Source: Alphaproteobacteria bacterium (lineage in GTDB: Bacteria; Pseudomonadota; Alphaproteobacteria; Rhizobiales; JAJFHC01). From it: a stretch of DNA of 64,000 nt. The stretch is taken from positions 41,880 to 105,879 of the forward strand of contig JAJFHD010000014.1 in the NCBI GenBank assembly GCA_021775805.1, written 5' to 3'. Numbering within the stretch: the first letter of the stretch is position 1; each line of letters opens with the position of its first letter. Positions 52,794 to 61,722 of the stretch are shown piece by piece. The position numbers were made by a program, and so were the translations under genes. The notes beneath the pieces were generated by a model. The model was not told where the DNA came from. It saw only the letters and a list, made by a program, of their open reading frames with translations, and made no database searches.

Positions 52794-53810
52794 ATGCCAG
52801 ACCAAATACACAACCAGCCGGGCAACGGTCGGATTGCTATTGGCGTTCTCGCGCTCTTGATTGGGCTGATTGGCGCCGCCAGTTTCTTGGGAATTTTTCT
52901 CGACAAGGAGCAGCGAGTCAGCTGGATGGTGCTGACGTTTGGAGGCTTCGGGGTTCTCCTTGGGCTGCTCTTCCTCGGCGCGACCATCTTCCGCACCTTG
53001 GGTCTTCAGGACACTGAACACGCATTGGCGCTGCCCCGTCATTCGATACGCAGCCTGCTAACGTTCCTGATTTTCATGTTTTTGATGGTGTTCGTACTCT
53101 ATTCGACACAGAGCATCGTTTCGTTCGGGAGCCAGCGGTCGACATTGTCGGGTATTTCAACGGCTGACAAGGACAACCTGATAAACGCGGTCGGCATCGA
53201 GAAAATCATTGAGATGACGTTGGTGACAGCAAAGACTGGCGAGGCCGCCAGATGGAACGTCATCCATGCCAAAGAAGTGAAGATCGACGAAAAGATCCTC
53301 GCATATTTCGACAAGATCCTGATCGCTCTGTTTGGGATATCGACCACGATCATCGGGTTCTATTTTGGAAGCCGGGCGAAGGACGCACCGAAACCAGTCG
53401 AAGAGGAGCCCCAGGATCCGCCTGACGAGCCGGACCCGACCAACAAAGAGGAACACGCGGGCGATGAGGCGGACGGCGGTCAGTTTTCGGTATCCTCGCC
53501 TATGGTCGTCCTGGAAGAATCGGCGGCTGGTGGTTACGCAGGAGCCGTAACGATTGCCTCCGATTCGACCGATGCCAACAAGGAGTTGGGCGCGCGCTTT
53601 GTACCATCGACAACGCATGACCAGCCCACCGATGAGATGGCGATCAAGGCAGTGCGTAATGGCGATGTCGTGACCCTATCGCTGCCTGATCTCAAGGAAG
53701 ATCACCTCTCTGATGAGGCACAAATTGCGCTCTATTTCGTCGATGAGGAGGAGCGTGCGCAAACTGTTCCGGTCAAACTGGCAGCGGCCGATGCCGATGC
53801 ACCTGACTGA
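52794..53810 (+). CDS. Membrane protein with long acidic cytoplasmic/periplasmic tail, unknown
   Basis: 338 aa, not recognised. Four hydrophobic segments: ~13-35 (IAIGVLALLIGLIGAASFLGIFL), ~42-66, ~85-110 (LLTFLIFMFLMVFVLYS) and ~175-198 (LIALFGISTTIIGFYFGS). Between the third and fourth is a loop with coiled-coil-like residues (~120-170). The remainder (~199-338) is acidic and Pro/Glu/Asp-rich (KPVEEEPQDPPDEPDPT), ending in a beta-rich stretch (GDVVTLSLPDLKED, IALYFVDEEERAQTVPVKL). AGGGCGG precedes the ATG. It is operonic with the amidase; the pair could be an effector/release or envelope-remodelling unit. Confidence 0.65.
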   Translation: MPDQIHNQPGNGRIAIGVLALLIGLIGAASFLGIFLDKEQRVSWMVLTFGGFGVLLGLLFLGATIFRTLGLQDTEHALALPRHSIRSLLTFLIFMFLMVFVLYSTQSIVSFGSQRSTLSGISTADKDNLINAVGIEKIIEMTLVTAKTGEAARWNVIHAKEVKIDEKILAYFDKILIALFGISTTIIGFYFGSRAKDAPKPVEEEPQDPPDEPDPTNKEEHAGDEADGGQFSVSSPMVVLEESAAGGYAGAVTIASDSTDANKELGARFVPSTTHDQPTDEMAIKAVRNGDVVTLSLPDLKEDHLSDEAQIALYFVDEEERAQTVPVKLAAADADAPD

Positions 53811-54053
53811 ACGGCCCCTCGCTTGATTCTGGCCGTCGGTTGGTATGTCGGGCACAGGTGTCCGCCGTGATCTTTGCCTTCCAAATGTGCCGGCACTGGT
53901 GGGTGCAGGCATTGTTCCGGTCAGCCGGATGCGAGGGAAGGCACCTGTACGGTAAGACTTTGACGTGCCTTTTTGGAAACGCGCATCGCTTCACGCCGAG
54001 CCATGTTCATCAGACGAAACGTCGGTTGATGTCTCTCGGTCCGGCAGGCGGCG

Positions 54054-54515
54054 TCACACCGGAACACTGGTATCCAGCTTGATCTCTTTCAGCACCAGAT
54101 TGGTCTTGACGTTGGCGATACCGGGCAGCCGGAACAGGAAGTCGTCGAGGAAGGCATTGTAGGCGCCCTGGTCCTGACAGACCACGCGCAGGTGATAATC
54201 CGCATCGCCGGTGGTGGCAAGGCATTCCAGAACCTCGCGCCGGTCGGAGATCTCCGAGATGAAGGTGTCCACATGATTGCGGTCATGCCGGGTGAGCGAC
54301 ACGTGAACGATGGCGCTGAAGCCCAATCCCGCCTTTTCGGCGTCGACCAAGGCAGCATATCCCTTGATGATACCGGCGGCCTCCAGCGACCGGACGCGCC
54401 GCCAGCACGCCGACGCCGACATTGCCGTGCGATCGGCGAGTTCCTGGTTTGAGATCCGGCAGTCTTTCTGGAGTTCGGTCAGGAGTGCAATGTCCTGTTG
54501 CAACAAAGCCGTCAT
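54054..54515 (-). CDS. Lrp/AsnC-family regulator divergent from IOR gene
   Basis: 153 aa from ATG 54515. The HTH is LLQQDIALLTELQKDCRISNQ, ELADRTAMSASACWRRVRSLE (~4-45), followed by a RAM/ACT domain (~60-150): VHVSLTRHDRNHVDTFISEI, VLECLATTGDADYHLRVV and LPGIANVKTNLVLKEIK. In-frame ATGs at 54530 and 54548 would also fit, but 54515 gives the standard length and leaves the TCGGTA repeats upstream. It probably senses an aromatic or branched amino acid and controls the adjacent indolepyruvate oxidoreductase. Confidence 0.9.
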   Translation of the reverse strand: MTALLQQDIALLTELQKDCRISNQELADRTAMSASACWRRVRSLEAAGIIKGYAALVDAEKAGLGFSAIVHVSLTRHDRNHVDTFISEISDRREVLECLATTGDADYHLRVVCQDQGAYNAFLDDFLFRLPGIANVKTNLVLKEIKLDTSVPV

Positions 54516-54531
54516 GATTTTCGAGCCCATT

Positions 54532-54576
54532 TCGGTAGATTCACCCATAGTGTGCCCCATATCGGTAAAATTCACC
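54532..54576. promoter_or_regulatory. Direct repeat in the Lrp/IOR divergent promoter
   Basis: TCGGTAGATTCACC (54532-54545) and TCGGTAAAATTCACC (54562-54576) are near-identical repeats 30 bases apart, i.e. about three helical turns, as in multi-site Lrp binding. GGTAAAAT (54564-54571) also pairs with ATTTTGCC (54579-54586) with one mismatch. The repeats overlap the alternative upstream start codons of the Lrp gene, supporting the start at 54515. Confidence 0.5.
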
Positions 54577-54642
54577 AGATTTTGCCATCGAGTGGTGCGT
54601 TTCTGACAGAACTTTTCCTCTCGCCCGCACCATAATGATTCC

Positions 54643-57600
54643 ATGAACGTGCATGCTGCAGAAACCCGCGCTCCATCCCACAGCCGAATCGACGACGCCT
54701 ACCGGCTGGAGGACCGCTATGCCTGCACCGGCGGTCGCGTCTTCCTCACCGGGACCCAGGCGTTGGTGCGCATCGTTCTCGATCAGGCGAGACGGGACCG
54801 GAATGCGGGGCTGAACACGGGCGGATTCGTTTCGGGCTATCGCGGCTCACCGTTGGGCGGCGTCGACCTCGAGATGTGGCGCGCCGGCGCCTTGCTCGAA
54901 AGCCACGCCATATCGTTTATGCCCGCCGTCAACGAGGATCTGGCGGCCACCGCGGTGCTGGGGTCGCAGCAGGTCGAGACCCAGCCCGGCCGCACGGTCG
55001 ATGGCGTCTTCGGGCTCTGGTACGGCAAGGGTCCGGGTGTCGACCGGTCCGGCGATGCTCTCAAGCACGGCAATGCCTACGGATCGTCGCCCACCGGCGG
55101 CGTGCTTGTGGTCGCCGGCGACGACCACGGTTGCGTGTCGTCCTCGATGCCGCACCAGTCGGACGTGGCCTTCATGTCCTGGTTCATGCCGACACTCAGT
55201 CCCGCAAGCGTCAGCGAGTACCTTCAGTTCGGCGAGTACGGCTATGCGCTCAGCCGGTTCTCCGGCATGTGGGTCGGCTTCAAGGCAGTATCGGAAACCG
55301 TCGAAGCGGCCGCCTCTGTCTGCCTGCACGATGACCGGATCTTCGCTGCACCGGACTTCGTCCATCCCGCAGGCGGCCTTCACTACCGCTGGCCTGACCT
55401 GCCCGGACCCCAGATCGAGGAACGTCTGGAGGCAAAAAAGCAGGCGGTTTTTGCGTTTGCCCAGGCTAACCCGATCGACCGGCACATCCATGATGTTCCC
55501 GGGGCCCGGTTCGGCATTGTCACCACCGGTAAGGCCCATCTCGATCTGATGGAAGCCTTGCGTCTCCTCGGCGTCGACGGCGACGCCTGCCGTCGCTTGG
55601 GCATTGACATCTACAAGGTCGGCATGGTCTGGCCGCTGGCCCGGCACGACGCACTGGAATTTGTCACAAGCAAGCGCGAGATCCTGGTGATTGAAGAAAA
55701 GCGCGGCATCATTGAAAGCCAGTTCAAGGAATATTTCTACGACTACCCCGGCGCGAAACCGGAGCGCATGGTCGGCAAGCGTGACGAACAGGGCAACCGT
55801 CTGGTTCCCTGGACGGGTGAGCTTTCGCCGCGCCAGCTTGTGCCGATTGTTGCGGCACGGCTGGACGGCATGTTCCCTGATGAAGGTTACGCCCAACGAG
55901 CCCGGTACATCGTCTCGCAGGTGCCGGTACATCTCGATGTGCCGGGCGCTGCACGCACCGCCTATTTCTGTTCCGGCTGCCCTCACAATACCTCTACAAA
56001 GGTCCCGGACGGGTCCAAGGCCCTGGCCGGCATCGGGTGTCACTTCATGGCAAGCTGGATGGACCGCGAAACCACATCGCTTATCCAGATGGGCGGTGAG
56101 GGTGTGAACTGGGTCGCATCATCACGCTTCACGGGAAACGGCCACGTTTTCCAGAACCTGGGAGAGGGCACGTTTTATCACTCCGGTTCCATGGCAATCC
56201 GCCAGGCCGTCGCGGCTGGAACCAATATCACCTACAAGATCCTGTTCAACGATGCCGTCGCCATGACAGGAGGCCAGCCCGTCGACGGTCCGCTCACGGT
56301 GCCGGCACTCGCCCACTCGGTGCGTGCCGAAGGCGTCGACCGCATCGCTGTGGTCTCCGACGAGCCAGAGAAATACGGCGTCATCATATTGCCGATTGGC
56401 GTAACCGTTCATCATCGCGGCGACCTTGATGCGGTCCAGAGAGAACTGCGCGATGTGCCGGGGGTGTCGGTTCTGGTCTACGATCAGACCTGTGCTACGG
56501 AAAAACGCCGCCGTCGCAAGCGGGGCCTTCTTGCGGACCCGCCCAGATACGCCTGGATCAACGATCTGGTCTGCGAGGGGTGCGGCGATTGCTCGGTCGA
56601 ATCGAATTGTCTGAGCGTCGAACCGCTTGAAACCCCGCTTGGACGCAAACGGCGGATCAATCTGTCTTCGTGCAACAAGGACTTCAGCTGCCTCAACGGG
56701 TTTTGCCCGAGTTTTGTCACCGTCGAAGGGGCCAGGCGCCGCAAGCCAAGCGGATCGCGCGATGATGCCGAGGCAATGGCTGCCGGCCTTGTCGATCCGG
56801 CGTTTGGCGATCTGGAGAAGCCCTACGATCTGTTGGTAACCGGCGTCGGCGGGACCGGTGTCATCACCATCGGCGCGCTCATCACGATGGCGGCCCATCT
56901 GGAAGGGCGCGGCGCTTCGGTGCTCGATTTTACCGGCTTTGCCCAGAAATTCGGGCCGGTACTGAGTTTCATCCGACTGGCGGACCGGCCCGAAGAGATC
57001 AATCAGGTGCGCATCGATACCGGTGCCGCCGACGCGCTCATTGGATGCGATGTGGTCACATCGACATCGGCGAAGGCGTCGGCCTGCTATCGGCCGGGCA
57101 TGAAGGCGGTTCTCAACACCGCCGTCATGCCGACGGGGGATGTGGTACGGTTCAGGGACACGGACCTGGCTGTAGATGAACGGGCCGGGCAACTAGGGGC
57201 GATTGTCGGTCCGGCCAACCTAAAGTCGATTGACGCTAACCGGATGGCCGAAGACCTGTTGGGCGATGCCATCTATGCCAACGTCATCATGCTCGGCCTG
57301 GCCTGGCAGAGGGGACTGGTGCCGGTGTCGCTCGAGGCCATCCTGCGCGCGATCGAGCTTAACGGGTTGAAGGTCGAGGCAAACCGGAAGGCGTTTGCAT
57401 GGGGACGTCTGGCGGCGGTCGACACTGAGGCGCCGGCGAAGAGCAAGGAGACGCTCGAAGAAAAGATCGGGCGTCGCGGTTCCTTTCTGGAGGATTATCA
57501 GGACGAGACCTACGCCAACGCATACCGTGCGCTCGTCGATAGGGTCTCGAACCGGGAACGCAGTCTCGGCCGCACCGACCTGACGGACGCCGTGGCCCGC

Positions 57601-58107
57601 ACGATGTTCCGCCTCATGGCCTACAAGGACGAGTACGAAGTTGCCCGCCTGCACACGGACAGTCGGTTCGAGGCGCAATTGAAGCAGGTCTTCGAGGGTG
57701 ATTTCAAGATCAGGTATCACCTGGCGCCGCCGTTCCTGCAAACCGGAAGGGATGCGCGCGGCCGGCCGCGAAAGCATGCTTTCGGTTCCTGGGTCAACAA
57801 GCCTTTCCGTCTGCTGGCCGCCCTGAAACGGTTGCGCGGCACGCCTCTGGACATCTTCGGCTATTCCGCCGAACGCCGGATGGAGCGTGAACTTGTGGTG
57901 TGGTATCGCGGTCACGTCGATGACGCCTTGAAAAGCCTGACCCCGGATAACCACAGCGCACTCGTTGAGACCTTGTCGAAACCGCTCGATATTCGGGGGT
58001 TTGGACCGGTCAAGGCCGAGGCCGCTCGGCGGATTCAACCGCAGGTCGACGCAGCCATGGTCAAGCTGACCTGTCGGGAGTCACGTCAGGAGACCGACAG
58101 CAGATAA
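54643..58107 (+). CDS. Indolepyruvate:ferredoxin oxidoreductase, fused single-chain
   Basis: 1154 aa, catalyses oxidative decarboxylation of aryl pyruvates to aryl-acetyl-CoA, reducing ferredoxin. The N-terminal pyrimidine-binding half contains TGGFVSGYRGSPLGGVDLE (~65-83). The TPP region GIGCHFMASWMDRETTSLI and MGGEGVNWVA lie at ~463-490. A Cys-rich 4Fe-4S segment is at ~644-690 (CEGCGDCSVESNC, CNKDFSCLNGFC). The gamma domain starts DLLVTGVGGTGVITIGALI (~730). A C-terminal helical DUF6537-like domain fills ~930-1120. This single-chain form is common in alphaproteobacteria. It diverges from an Lrp gene, linking it to aromatic amino acid breakdown. Confidence 0.95.
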   Translation: MNVHAAETRAPSHSRIDDAYRLEDRYACTGGRVFLTGTQALVRIVLDQARRDRNAGLNTGGFVSGYRGSPLGGVDLEMWRAGALLESHAISFMPAVNEDLAATAVLGSQQVETQPGRTVDGVFGLWYGKGPGVDRSGDALKHGNAYGSSPTGGVLVVAGDDHGCVSSSMPHQSDVAFMSWFMPTLSPASVSEYLQFGEYGYALSRFSGMWVGFKAVSETVEAAASVCLHDDRIFAAPDFVHPAGGLHYRWPDLPGPQIEERLEAKKQAVFAFAQANPIDRHIHDVPGARFGIVTTGKAHLDLMEALRLLGVDGDACRRLGIDIYKVGMVWPLARHDALEFVTSKREILVIEEKRGIIESQFKEYFYDYPGAKPERMVGKRDEQGNRLVPWTGELSPRQLVPIVAARLDGMFPDEGYAQRARYIVSQVPVHLDVPGAARTAYFCSGCPHNTSTKVPDGSKALAGIGCHFMASWMDRETTSLIQMGGEGVNWVASSRFTGNGHVFQNLGEGTFYHSGSMAIRQAVAAGTNITYKILFNDAVAMTGGQPVDGPLTVPALAHSVRAEGVDRIAVVSDEPEKYGVIILPIGVTVHHRGDLDAVQRELRDVPGVSVLVYDQTCATEKRRRRKRGLLADPPRYAWINDLVCEGCGDCSVESNCLSVEPLETPLGRKRRINLSSCNKDFSCLNGFCPSFVTVEGARRRKPSGSRDDAEAMAAGLVDPAFGDLEKPYDLLVTGVGGTGVITIGALITMAAHLEGRGASVLDFTGFAQKFGPVLSFIRLADRPEEINQVRIDTGAADALIGCDVVTSTSAKASACYRPGMKAVLNTAVMPTGDVVRFRDTDLAVDERAGQLGAIVGPANLKSIDANRMAEDLLGDAIYANVIMLGLAWQRGLVPVSLEAILRAIELNGLKVEANRKAFAWGRLAAVDTEAPAKSKETLEEKIGRRGSFLEDYQDETYANAYRALVDRVSNRERSLGRTDLTDAVARTMFRLMAYKDEYEVARLHTDSRFEAQLKQVFEGDFKIRYHLAPPFLQTGRDARGRPRKHAFGSWVNKPFRLLAALKRLRGTPLDIFGYSAERRMERELVVWYRGHVDDALKSLTPDNHSALVETLSKPLDIRGFGPVKAEAARRIQPQVDAAMVKLTCRESRQETDSR

Positions 58108-59288
58108 TCGCGAATCGCCCCGGCGGCTGCGAGCGACAGGCGTTCTGGCCCGGTTTCAACGGGCGCCGCCCGGGACGAGAATTTGGCGATAACAACCTGG
58201 TTCGCCCGGTCCACATAGAGATTCTGACCGTGTATGCCAATGCCGAATAGGATCGGCGAGGCATCGTTGAGCACATACCACTTGCTGCGGTAGGCGATTG
58301 GCATGCCGGGAAAGTCTGCCGCAAAATCCCCCTTGTCCCATGCCGGACGATCTCCGTTGGCGCAGATGTCGCTGATCCAGTTCTCCGGGATTACCTGATT
58401 GCCGCCACGACGGCCGTCCTGTACGAGCAACTGGCCAAGGCGTGCCAGGTCACGTGTCGTCATGCACAGGCCTCCCGCCGCACGCGGCGCCCCCAATCTG
58501 TCGACGGTGATATAGCCGCTGCGTTCGGCGCCCATAGGCTTGAACAGGCTTTCACTCAGGATATCGGCATAGCGTTTGCCACTCGCCCTCTCGATCACCC
58601 AGGCCAGCAGGTCGGTATTGGGCGAGACATAATGAAACCGTTGTCCGTGATCGCCGTCGCTCTGGGTCAGGGTGGTGAAGAACGATCGCAGGTCTGTCAG
58701 GGTGTCGCCGGGTCCGAGCGGATTCCAGTTTGTCGCCTTGCGGTAATCGACAATCGGCCCCGACGTGACCAGATAGTCCTCGTCGAACAGGACGCCGGCC
58801 CGCATGTCCAGCAGATCCCGGACCGTAGCCCCGGCATAGGCCGTTGCGGCGACTTCCGGCACATAGGCTGTAATCAGGGCCGCAACGTCAAGTGTACCTT
58901 CAGCCCCGAGAATTCCGGCGGCAAGGCCGAGCACGGACTTTGAAACCGACATCAGGATGTGCGGTGATGCCGCCGTCATGCCATTGCAGTAGCGCTCGAA
59001 GACAATCCGGCCGCGATGCAGCACGACAATACCGTCGGTGTCCGTCTGAGTGAGGAATTCGTCAATTCCGATCGGTGCACGATCGAGACCGCCGATATGC
59101 AAGGCGCCGAAATCGACGGGGGTGTGCGGCAGGTCCCAAACATCGTCGGGATCGTTGGCGATGTCGGCAGAGGCGACGATCTCCCGCACATGATGGAAGG
59201 CCCAACGATTGAATGGGCCGGTGCGCCAGTTGGCCAAGGTGACCTGTCCCGAAGCGTCGGGTGGAAACGTACTCATCAATGCCGTCAT
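58086..59288 (-). CDS. Serine hydrolase, beta-lactamase (class C/EstB) family
   Basis: 400 aa. ATG 59288 (GAGG upstream) gives MTALMSTFPPDASGQ. SxxK nucleophile motif at Ser114-Val-Ser-Lys117 within ILMSVSKSVLGL. YxN-type motif HYVSPNTDLLAWVIERASGK (~225), then LGAPRAAGGLCMTTRDLARL (~270) and GIHGQNLYVDRANQVVIAKF (~352-371), the usual third-motif region (HxG-like). No signal peptide is evident, so it probably acts in the cytoplasm as an esterase or amide hydrolase rather than a lactamase. It is convergent with the IOR gene; the coding regions overlap by 22 bases at their 3' ends. Confidence 0.88.
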   Translation of the reverse strand: MTALMSTFPPDASGQVTLANWRTGPFNRWAFHHVREIVASADIANDPDDVWDLPHTPVDFGALHIGGLDRAPIGIDEFLTQTDTDGIVVLHRGRIVFERYCNGMTAASPHILMSVSKSVLGLAAGILGAEGTLDVAALITAYVPEVAATAYAGATVRDLLDMRAGVLFDEDYLVTSGPIVDYRKATNWNPLGPGDTLTDLRSFFTTLTQSDGDHGQRFHYVSPNTDLLAWVIERASGKRYADILSESLFKPMGAERSGYITVDRLGAPRAAGGLCMTTRDLARLGQLLVQDGRRGGNQVIPENWISDICANGDRPAWDKGDFAADFPGMPIAYRSKWYVLNDASPILFGIGIHGQNLYVDRANQVVIAKFSSRAAPVETGPERLSLAAAGAIRDYLLSVS

Positions 59289-59491
59289 AGGAGCCTCATG
59301 CTGTCTCGGATGTTCAGATCTCATCCTGCGTCAGACTATGGGTTCCGGCAAAGGCCTTTTGCACAGGGATTCCGCGTGGTGGCATGAGGTTCACTCAAAT
59401 TTAAGGCAGTCGGTTTATGTTGCGCCCAAGCGTGCCGGCAATTAACGAGCGCGCATGGGGCAGCGGCGTACGCCGTGGAACAGGGGCTTTC

Positions 59492-59728
59492 ATGACATCA
59501 ATCGCAGGAAGATGCCGCGCGGCGGTTCAGATCACGCTGGCTGTGGCCACGGCGGCTATGGTTTCAGGATGCGCGGTAGGGTCCGTGATGGTCAGCACGG
59601 TTGAATTGGCCGGATCGGCTGTTTCGGCCACGGCAGATGTTGCCGGCTCGGCCATCAGCACCACCGCGGACGGCATCGGCGCCTTCACCGATTCTGAAGA
59701 TGATGCCCTGCCGGACGCTGAAGAGTAA
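59492..59728 (+). CDS. Small Ala/Ser/Val-rich lipoprotein
   Basis: 78 aa. ATG 59492 is preceded by AGGGG. The signal ends at the lipobox VSGC (Cys about residue 26): MTSIAGRCRAAVQITLAVATAAMVSGCAVG. The mature part repeats V-x-x-T-V-E-L-A-G-S-A-V-S-A-T-A and SAISTTADGIGAF, a glycine/alanine-zipper-like low-complexity stretch, ending in the acidic DSEDDALPDAEE. A plausible small envelope lipoprotein; it lacks any named domain. Confidence 0.65.
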   Translation: MTSIAGRCRAAVQITLAVATAAMVSGCAVGSVMVSTVELAGSAVSATADVAGSAISTTADGIGAFTDSEDDALPDAEE

Positions 59729-59763
59729 CGCTTGGATCGTCTACGGTACGGTTCAATAATGCC

Positions 59764-59946
59764 CTAACTTTCGTGGGGCCCGCGCATCTGGTGAATGGCG
59801 TCACGGATGGCACGCCAGTCCTGGGCCTGGTCCGCATCGCCGCTCTGTTCGAAAGCGCGTGCCTTCTGGGCCGCTTCAAATTCCGCCTTGTCTCCATGCG
59901 CCTGGTAGAGCATCCGGGCATGTTCGCGTATCTGTGTCACAAGCAT
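59764..59946 (-). CDS. Small conserved-looking protein, unknown
   Basis: 60 aa. ATG 59946 is preceded by AGGGAG with 7-base spacing. MLVTQIREHARMLYQAHGDKAEFEAAQKARAFEQSGDADQAQDWRAIRDAIHQMRGPHES is the full product in outline: two amphipathic helices rich in Ala, Arg and Gln with a QSGDADQ turn. No membrane segment or Cys. I recall similar short ORFs in other alphaproteobacteria but cannot name a family. It converges with the lipoprotein gene. Confidence 0.55.
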   Translation of the reverse strand: MLVTQIREHARMLYQAHGDKAEFEAAQKARAFEQSGDADQAQDWRAIRDAIHQMRGPHES

Positions 59947-60085
59947 GAATGTACTCCCTAACGGTTTTGCCAATACCAAAGAATGAATCGCGCCAGTTCC
60001 GTCCGCCTTGGCATAGATCAAGACAAATGCCTGATGAAAATACGGAGAAAACAGCACTTTCCGCCGTTTTCAGGTCCATTATCGC

Positions 60086-60562
60086 GAAATTGACGCCTTT
60101 TTGACGGCAGATGAACGGCTCAATTGACGCAAGCCTGACAGGACACGCCCATTTGATGAAGTGTGAACACGAAGCGATTATTCAGAAACAAACCCTTGTA
60201 GAAAGCGCTCTCGGTTCACTTGACCAACACAACACAAATGGAAGAGGAACGAACAGATGAAAAAGCAGGTAATGACGGTTTTGGCTCTGGGTATTGGCGC
60301 GGTTGCGCTGACCAACACATCTTCGAGTGCGCAGGCAAGCGGTTGGGGTACAGGAATTCAGGGCGAAGGTCTCGTCCTTCAGGTCGGCCACAAGCACAAG
60401 CATCGCCGCCACGGTGGCATTTACTTCAGCTTTGGCGGCGGCCACCTTGACAACCACTACTACGGTGAAAACTGCCGTTACTACAAGCGCAAGGCGCGCT
60501 GGACCGGTCGCCGCTACTGGTGGAAGAAGTACCGCCGCTGCATGTACCGGAACGGGTACTGA
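60086..60562 (+). repeat. Duplicated unit, copy A (leader plus gene)
   Basis: Copy A of a whole-unit duplication with 61129-61610. Shared blocks in order: GAAATTGACG/AG-C-CTTTTTGAC (60086), TTTGATGAAGTGTGAACACG followed by AAGCGATTATTC (60154-60185), CCCTTGTAGAAAGCG (60193), then TTCACTTGACCAACACAACACAAATGGAA (60214-60242), the ribosome site AGAGGAACG/AAAGGAACG and the gene. TTGACC near 60218 could be a -35 or part of the leader. Only scattered differences separate the copies, and the terminators are also near-identical. Confidence 0.8.
60257..60562 (+). CDS. Exported basic, aromatic-rich small protein (copy A)
   Basis: 101 aa. A signal peptide (MKKQVMTVLALGIGAVALTN, cut after SAQA, ~residue 27) predicts export. 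The mature part is a short GEGLVLQV stretch, a His/Lys-rich segment HKHKHRRHGG (~44-54), a Gly-rich strand IYFSFGGGHLDNHYYGENC (~55-73) and the striking C-terminus CRYYKRKARWTGRRYWWKKYRRCM (~73-96), nearly all Arg, Lys, Tyr and Trp with one Cys at each end. No domain recognised. A structural, heparin/nucleic-acid-like anion-binding or antimicrobial role is possible, and the HKHKH stretch could bind metal. Own terminator at 60753. Confidence 0.75.
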   Translation: MKKQVMTVLALGIGAVALTNTSSSAQASGWGTGIQGEGLVLQVGHKHKHRRHGGIYFSFGGGHLDNHYYGENCRYYKRKARWTGRRYWWKKYRRCMYRNGY

Positions 60563-60752
60563 TCACCAAGTCCCGGTTGGGGCCGGGGAGCGGAGACGAG
60601 ACGATAAAGTCAGCCCATAGACCCTTGCTGCTTCGAATGACCATGCCGTGCCGGAGCAACCACCGGCCAATCGAAAACTGGATAGGCCACCACATGTCCA
60701 GACCGGCAAGGCGTCTCGTCTGCCCCTGACCCAGACAATCCAGACTTGCACC

Positions 60753-60780
60753 AAACCGCTCTCCGAAAGGAGGGCGGTTT
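60753..60780 (+). terminator. Terminator of copy A
   Basis: AAACCGCTCTCC - GAAA - GGAGGGCGGTTT, a 12-bp stem with a GAAA tetraloop and one G-U pair, followed by TGCG. The same sequence recurs at 61695-61722. Confidence 0.85.
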
Positions 60781-60782
60781 TG

Positions 60783-61128
60783 CGTTTGGGGAGCAGGGAC
60801 AAGTCCTGACGTGCACTACGGCTGTCCCGGGCAACATGTACTTCGGATCTCCGTGAGTATGAAACCCAAATCTTCGTAAACCTGTGTCATGACCAGCCGT
60901 TCAAGCGTGCCGGGCTCCGGGTCGACATTTCTCTGTTTCAGATTGAAAAGTTCCGGAGCGTGATGCCGGCGCAACAACGGGCAGAATTTTCCCCATTCCG
61001 TTCAGTCGTTTGCGCAAGGCCTTCACGAAGGTAGCGTACGGAGCATCATGGTTACACTCTCCCCCCGGAAAGCGTAAGAGCAGAAATCTTGGCGCCGCCA
61101 ATGCATCGGCAAAAAACGCATTTCTTCT
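60783..61128. other. Gap between the two duplicated units
   Basis: 346 bases. Short open frames exist on both strands but none has family sequence or a ribosome site. No hairpin or repeat shared with either unit was seen here, so the duplication boundary lies at its edges. Confidence 0.5.
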
Positions 61129-61610
61129 GAAATTGACAGCTTTTTGACAGCCGATCCTCCGCGCAAATGACGCAGACCTGACAGATCACCCCCATTTGAT
61201 GAAGTGTGAACACGAAGCGATTATTCGATGGACAGACCCTTGTAGAAAGCGTTGTCGGGTTCACTTGACCAACACAACACAAATGGAAAAGGAACGTAGA
61301 TATGAACAAGCAGGTATTGACAGTTTTGGCTCTCGGCGTTGGCGCGGTAGCTCTGGCAAACACATCGTCAAATGCTCAGGCCAAGGACCTTGGTGTGGGT
61401 TTCGAGAGTGAAGGCCTCGTCCTCCAGGTCGGTGGCAAGCACAAGCACAAGCACCGCCACAGATTCCACTTCGGATTTGGTGGGTACGACTATCACGACA
61501 ACTATTACTACGGCAGCGACTGCCGCTACTTCAAGCGCAAGGCGCGCTGGACCGGCCGCCGTTACTGGTGGAAAAAGTACCGCCGCTGCATGCGCCGCCA
61601 CGGTTACTGA
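61129..61610 (+). repeat. Duplicated unit, copy B (leader plus gene)
   Basis: Copy B of the unit at 60086-60562, about 1043 bases downstream. TTTGATGAAGTGTGAACACG and AAGCGATTATTC are identical to copy A at 61196-61227, and TTCACTTGACCAACACAACAC at 61260. The leader between (GATGGACAGACCCTTG) has drifted. The whole arrangement, leader, gene and terminator, is conserved, which points to a segmental duplication and not independent gain. Confidence 0.8.
61302..61610 (+). CDS. Exported basic, aromatic-rich small protein (copy B)
   Basis: 102 aa paralogue of copy A. Signal peptide MNKQVLTVLALGVGAVALAN, cleavage after NAQA. The mature protein has GEGLVLQV-like SEGLVLQVGGKHKHKHRHR (~36-54), then FGFGGYDYHDNYYYGSDC and CRYFKRKARWTGRRYWWKKYRRCM, almost identical to copy A at the C-terminus while the middle has diverged (YDYHDN for HLDN). 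The conserved C-terminus and the divergent middle suggest the basic/aromatic end is the functional part. Own terminator at 61695. Confidence 0.75.
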   Translation: MNKQVLTVLALGVGAVALANTSSNAQAKDLGVGFESEGLVLQVGGKHKHKHRHRFHFGFGGYDYHDNYYYGSDCRYFKRKARWTGRRYWWKKYRRCMRRHGY

Positions 61611-61694
61611 TCTGCGGGTTCCTGGTTGAGGCCGGGCACCTGATCGCACCGCGAAGGCGAACAGCACCCGATTCCAATAACCGGGAAACGGAGC

Positions 61695-61722
61695 AAACCG
61701 CTCTCCGAAAGGAGGGCGGTTT
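61695..61722 (+). terminator. Terminator of copy B
   Basis: Identical 28-base stem-loop to that of copy A (AAACCGCTCTCC-GAAA-GGAGGGCGGTTT), followed by GTCTTGTTTTG, a better T-rich tail. Confidence 0.88.
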
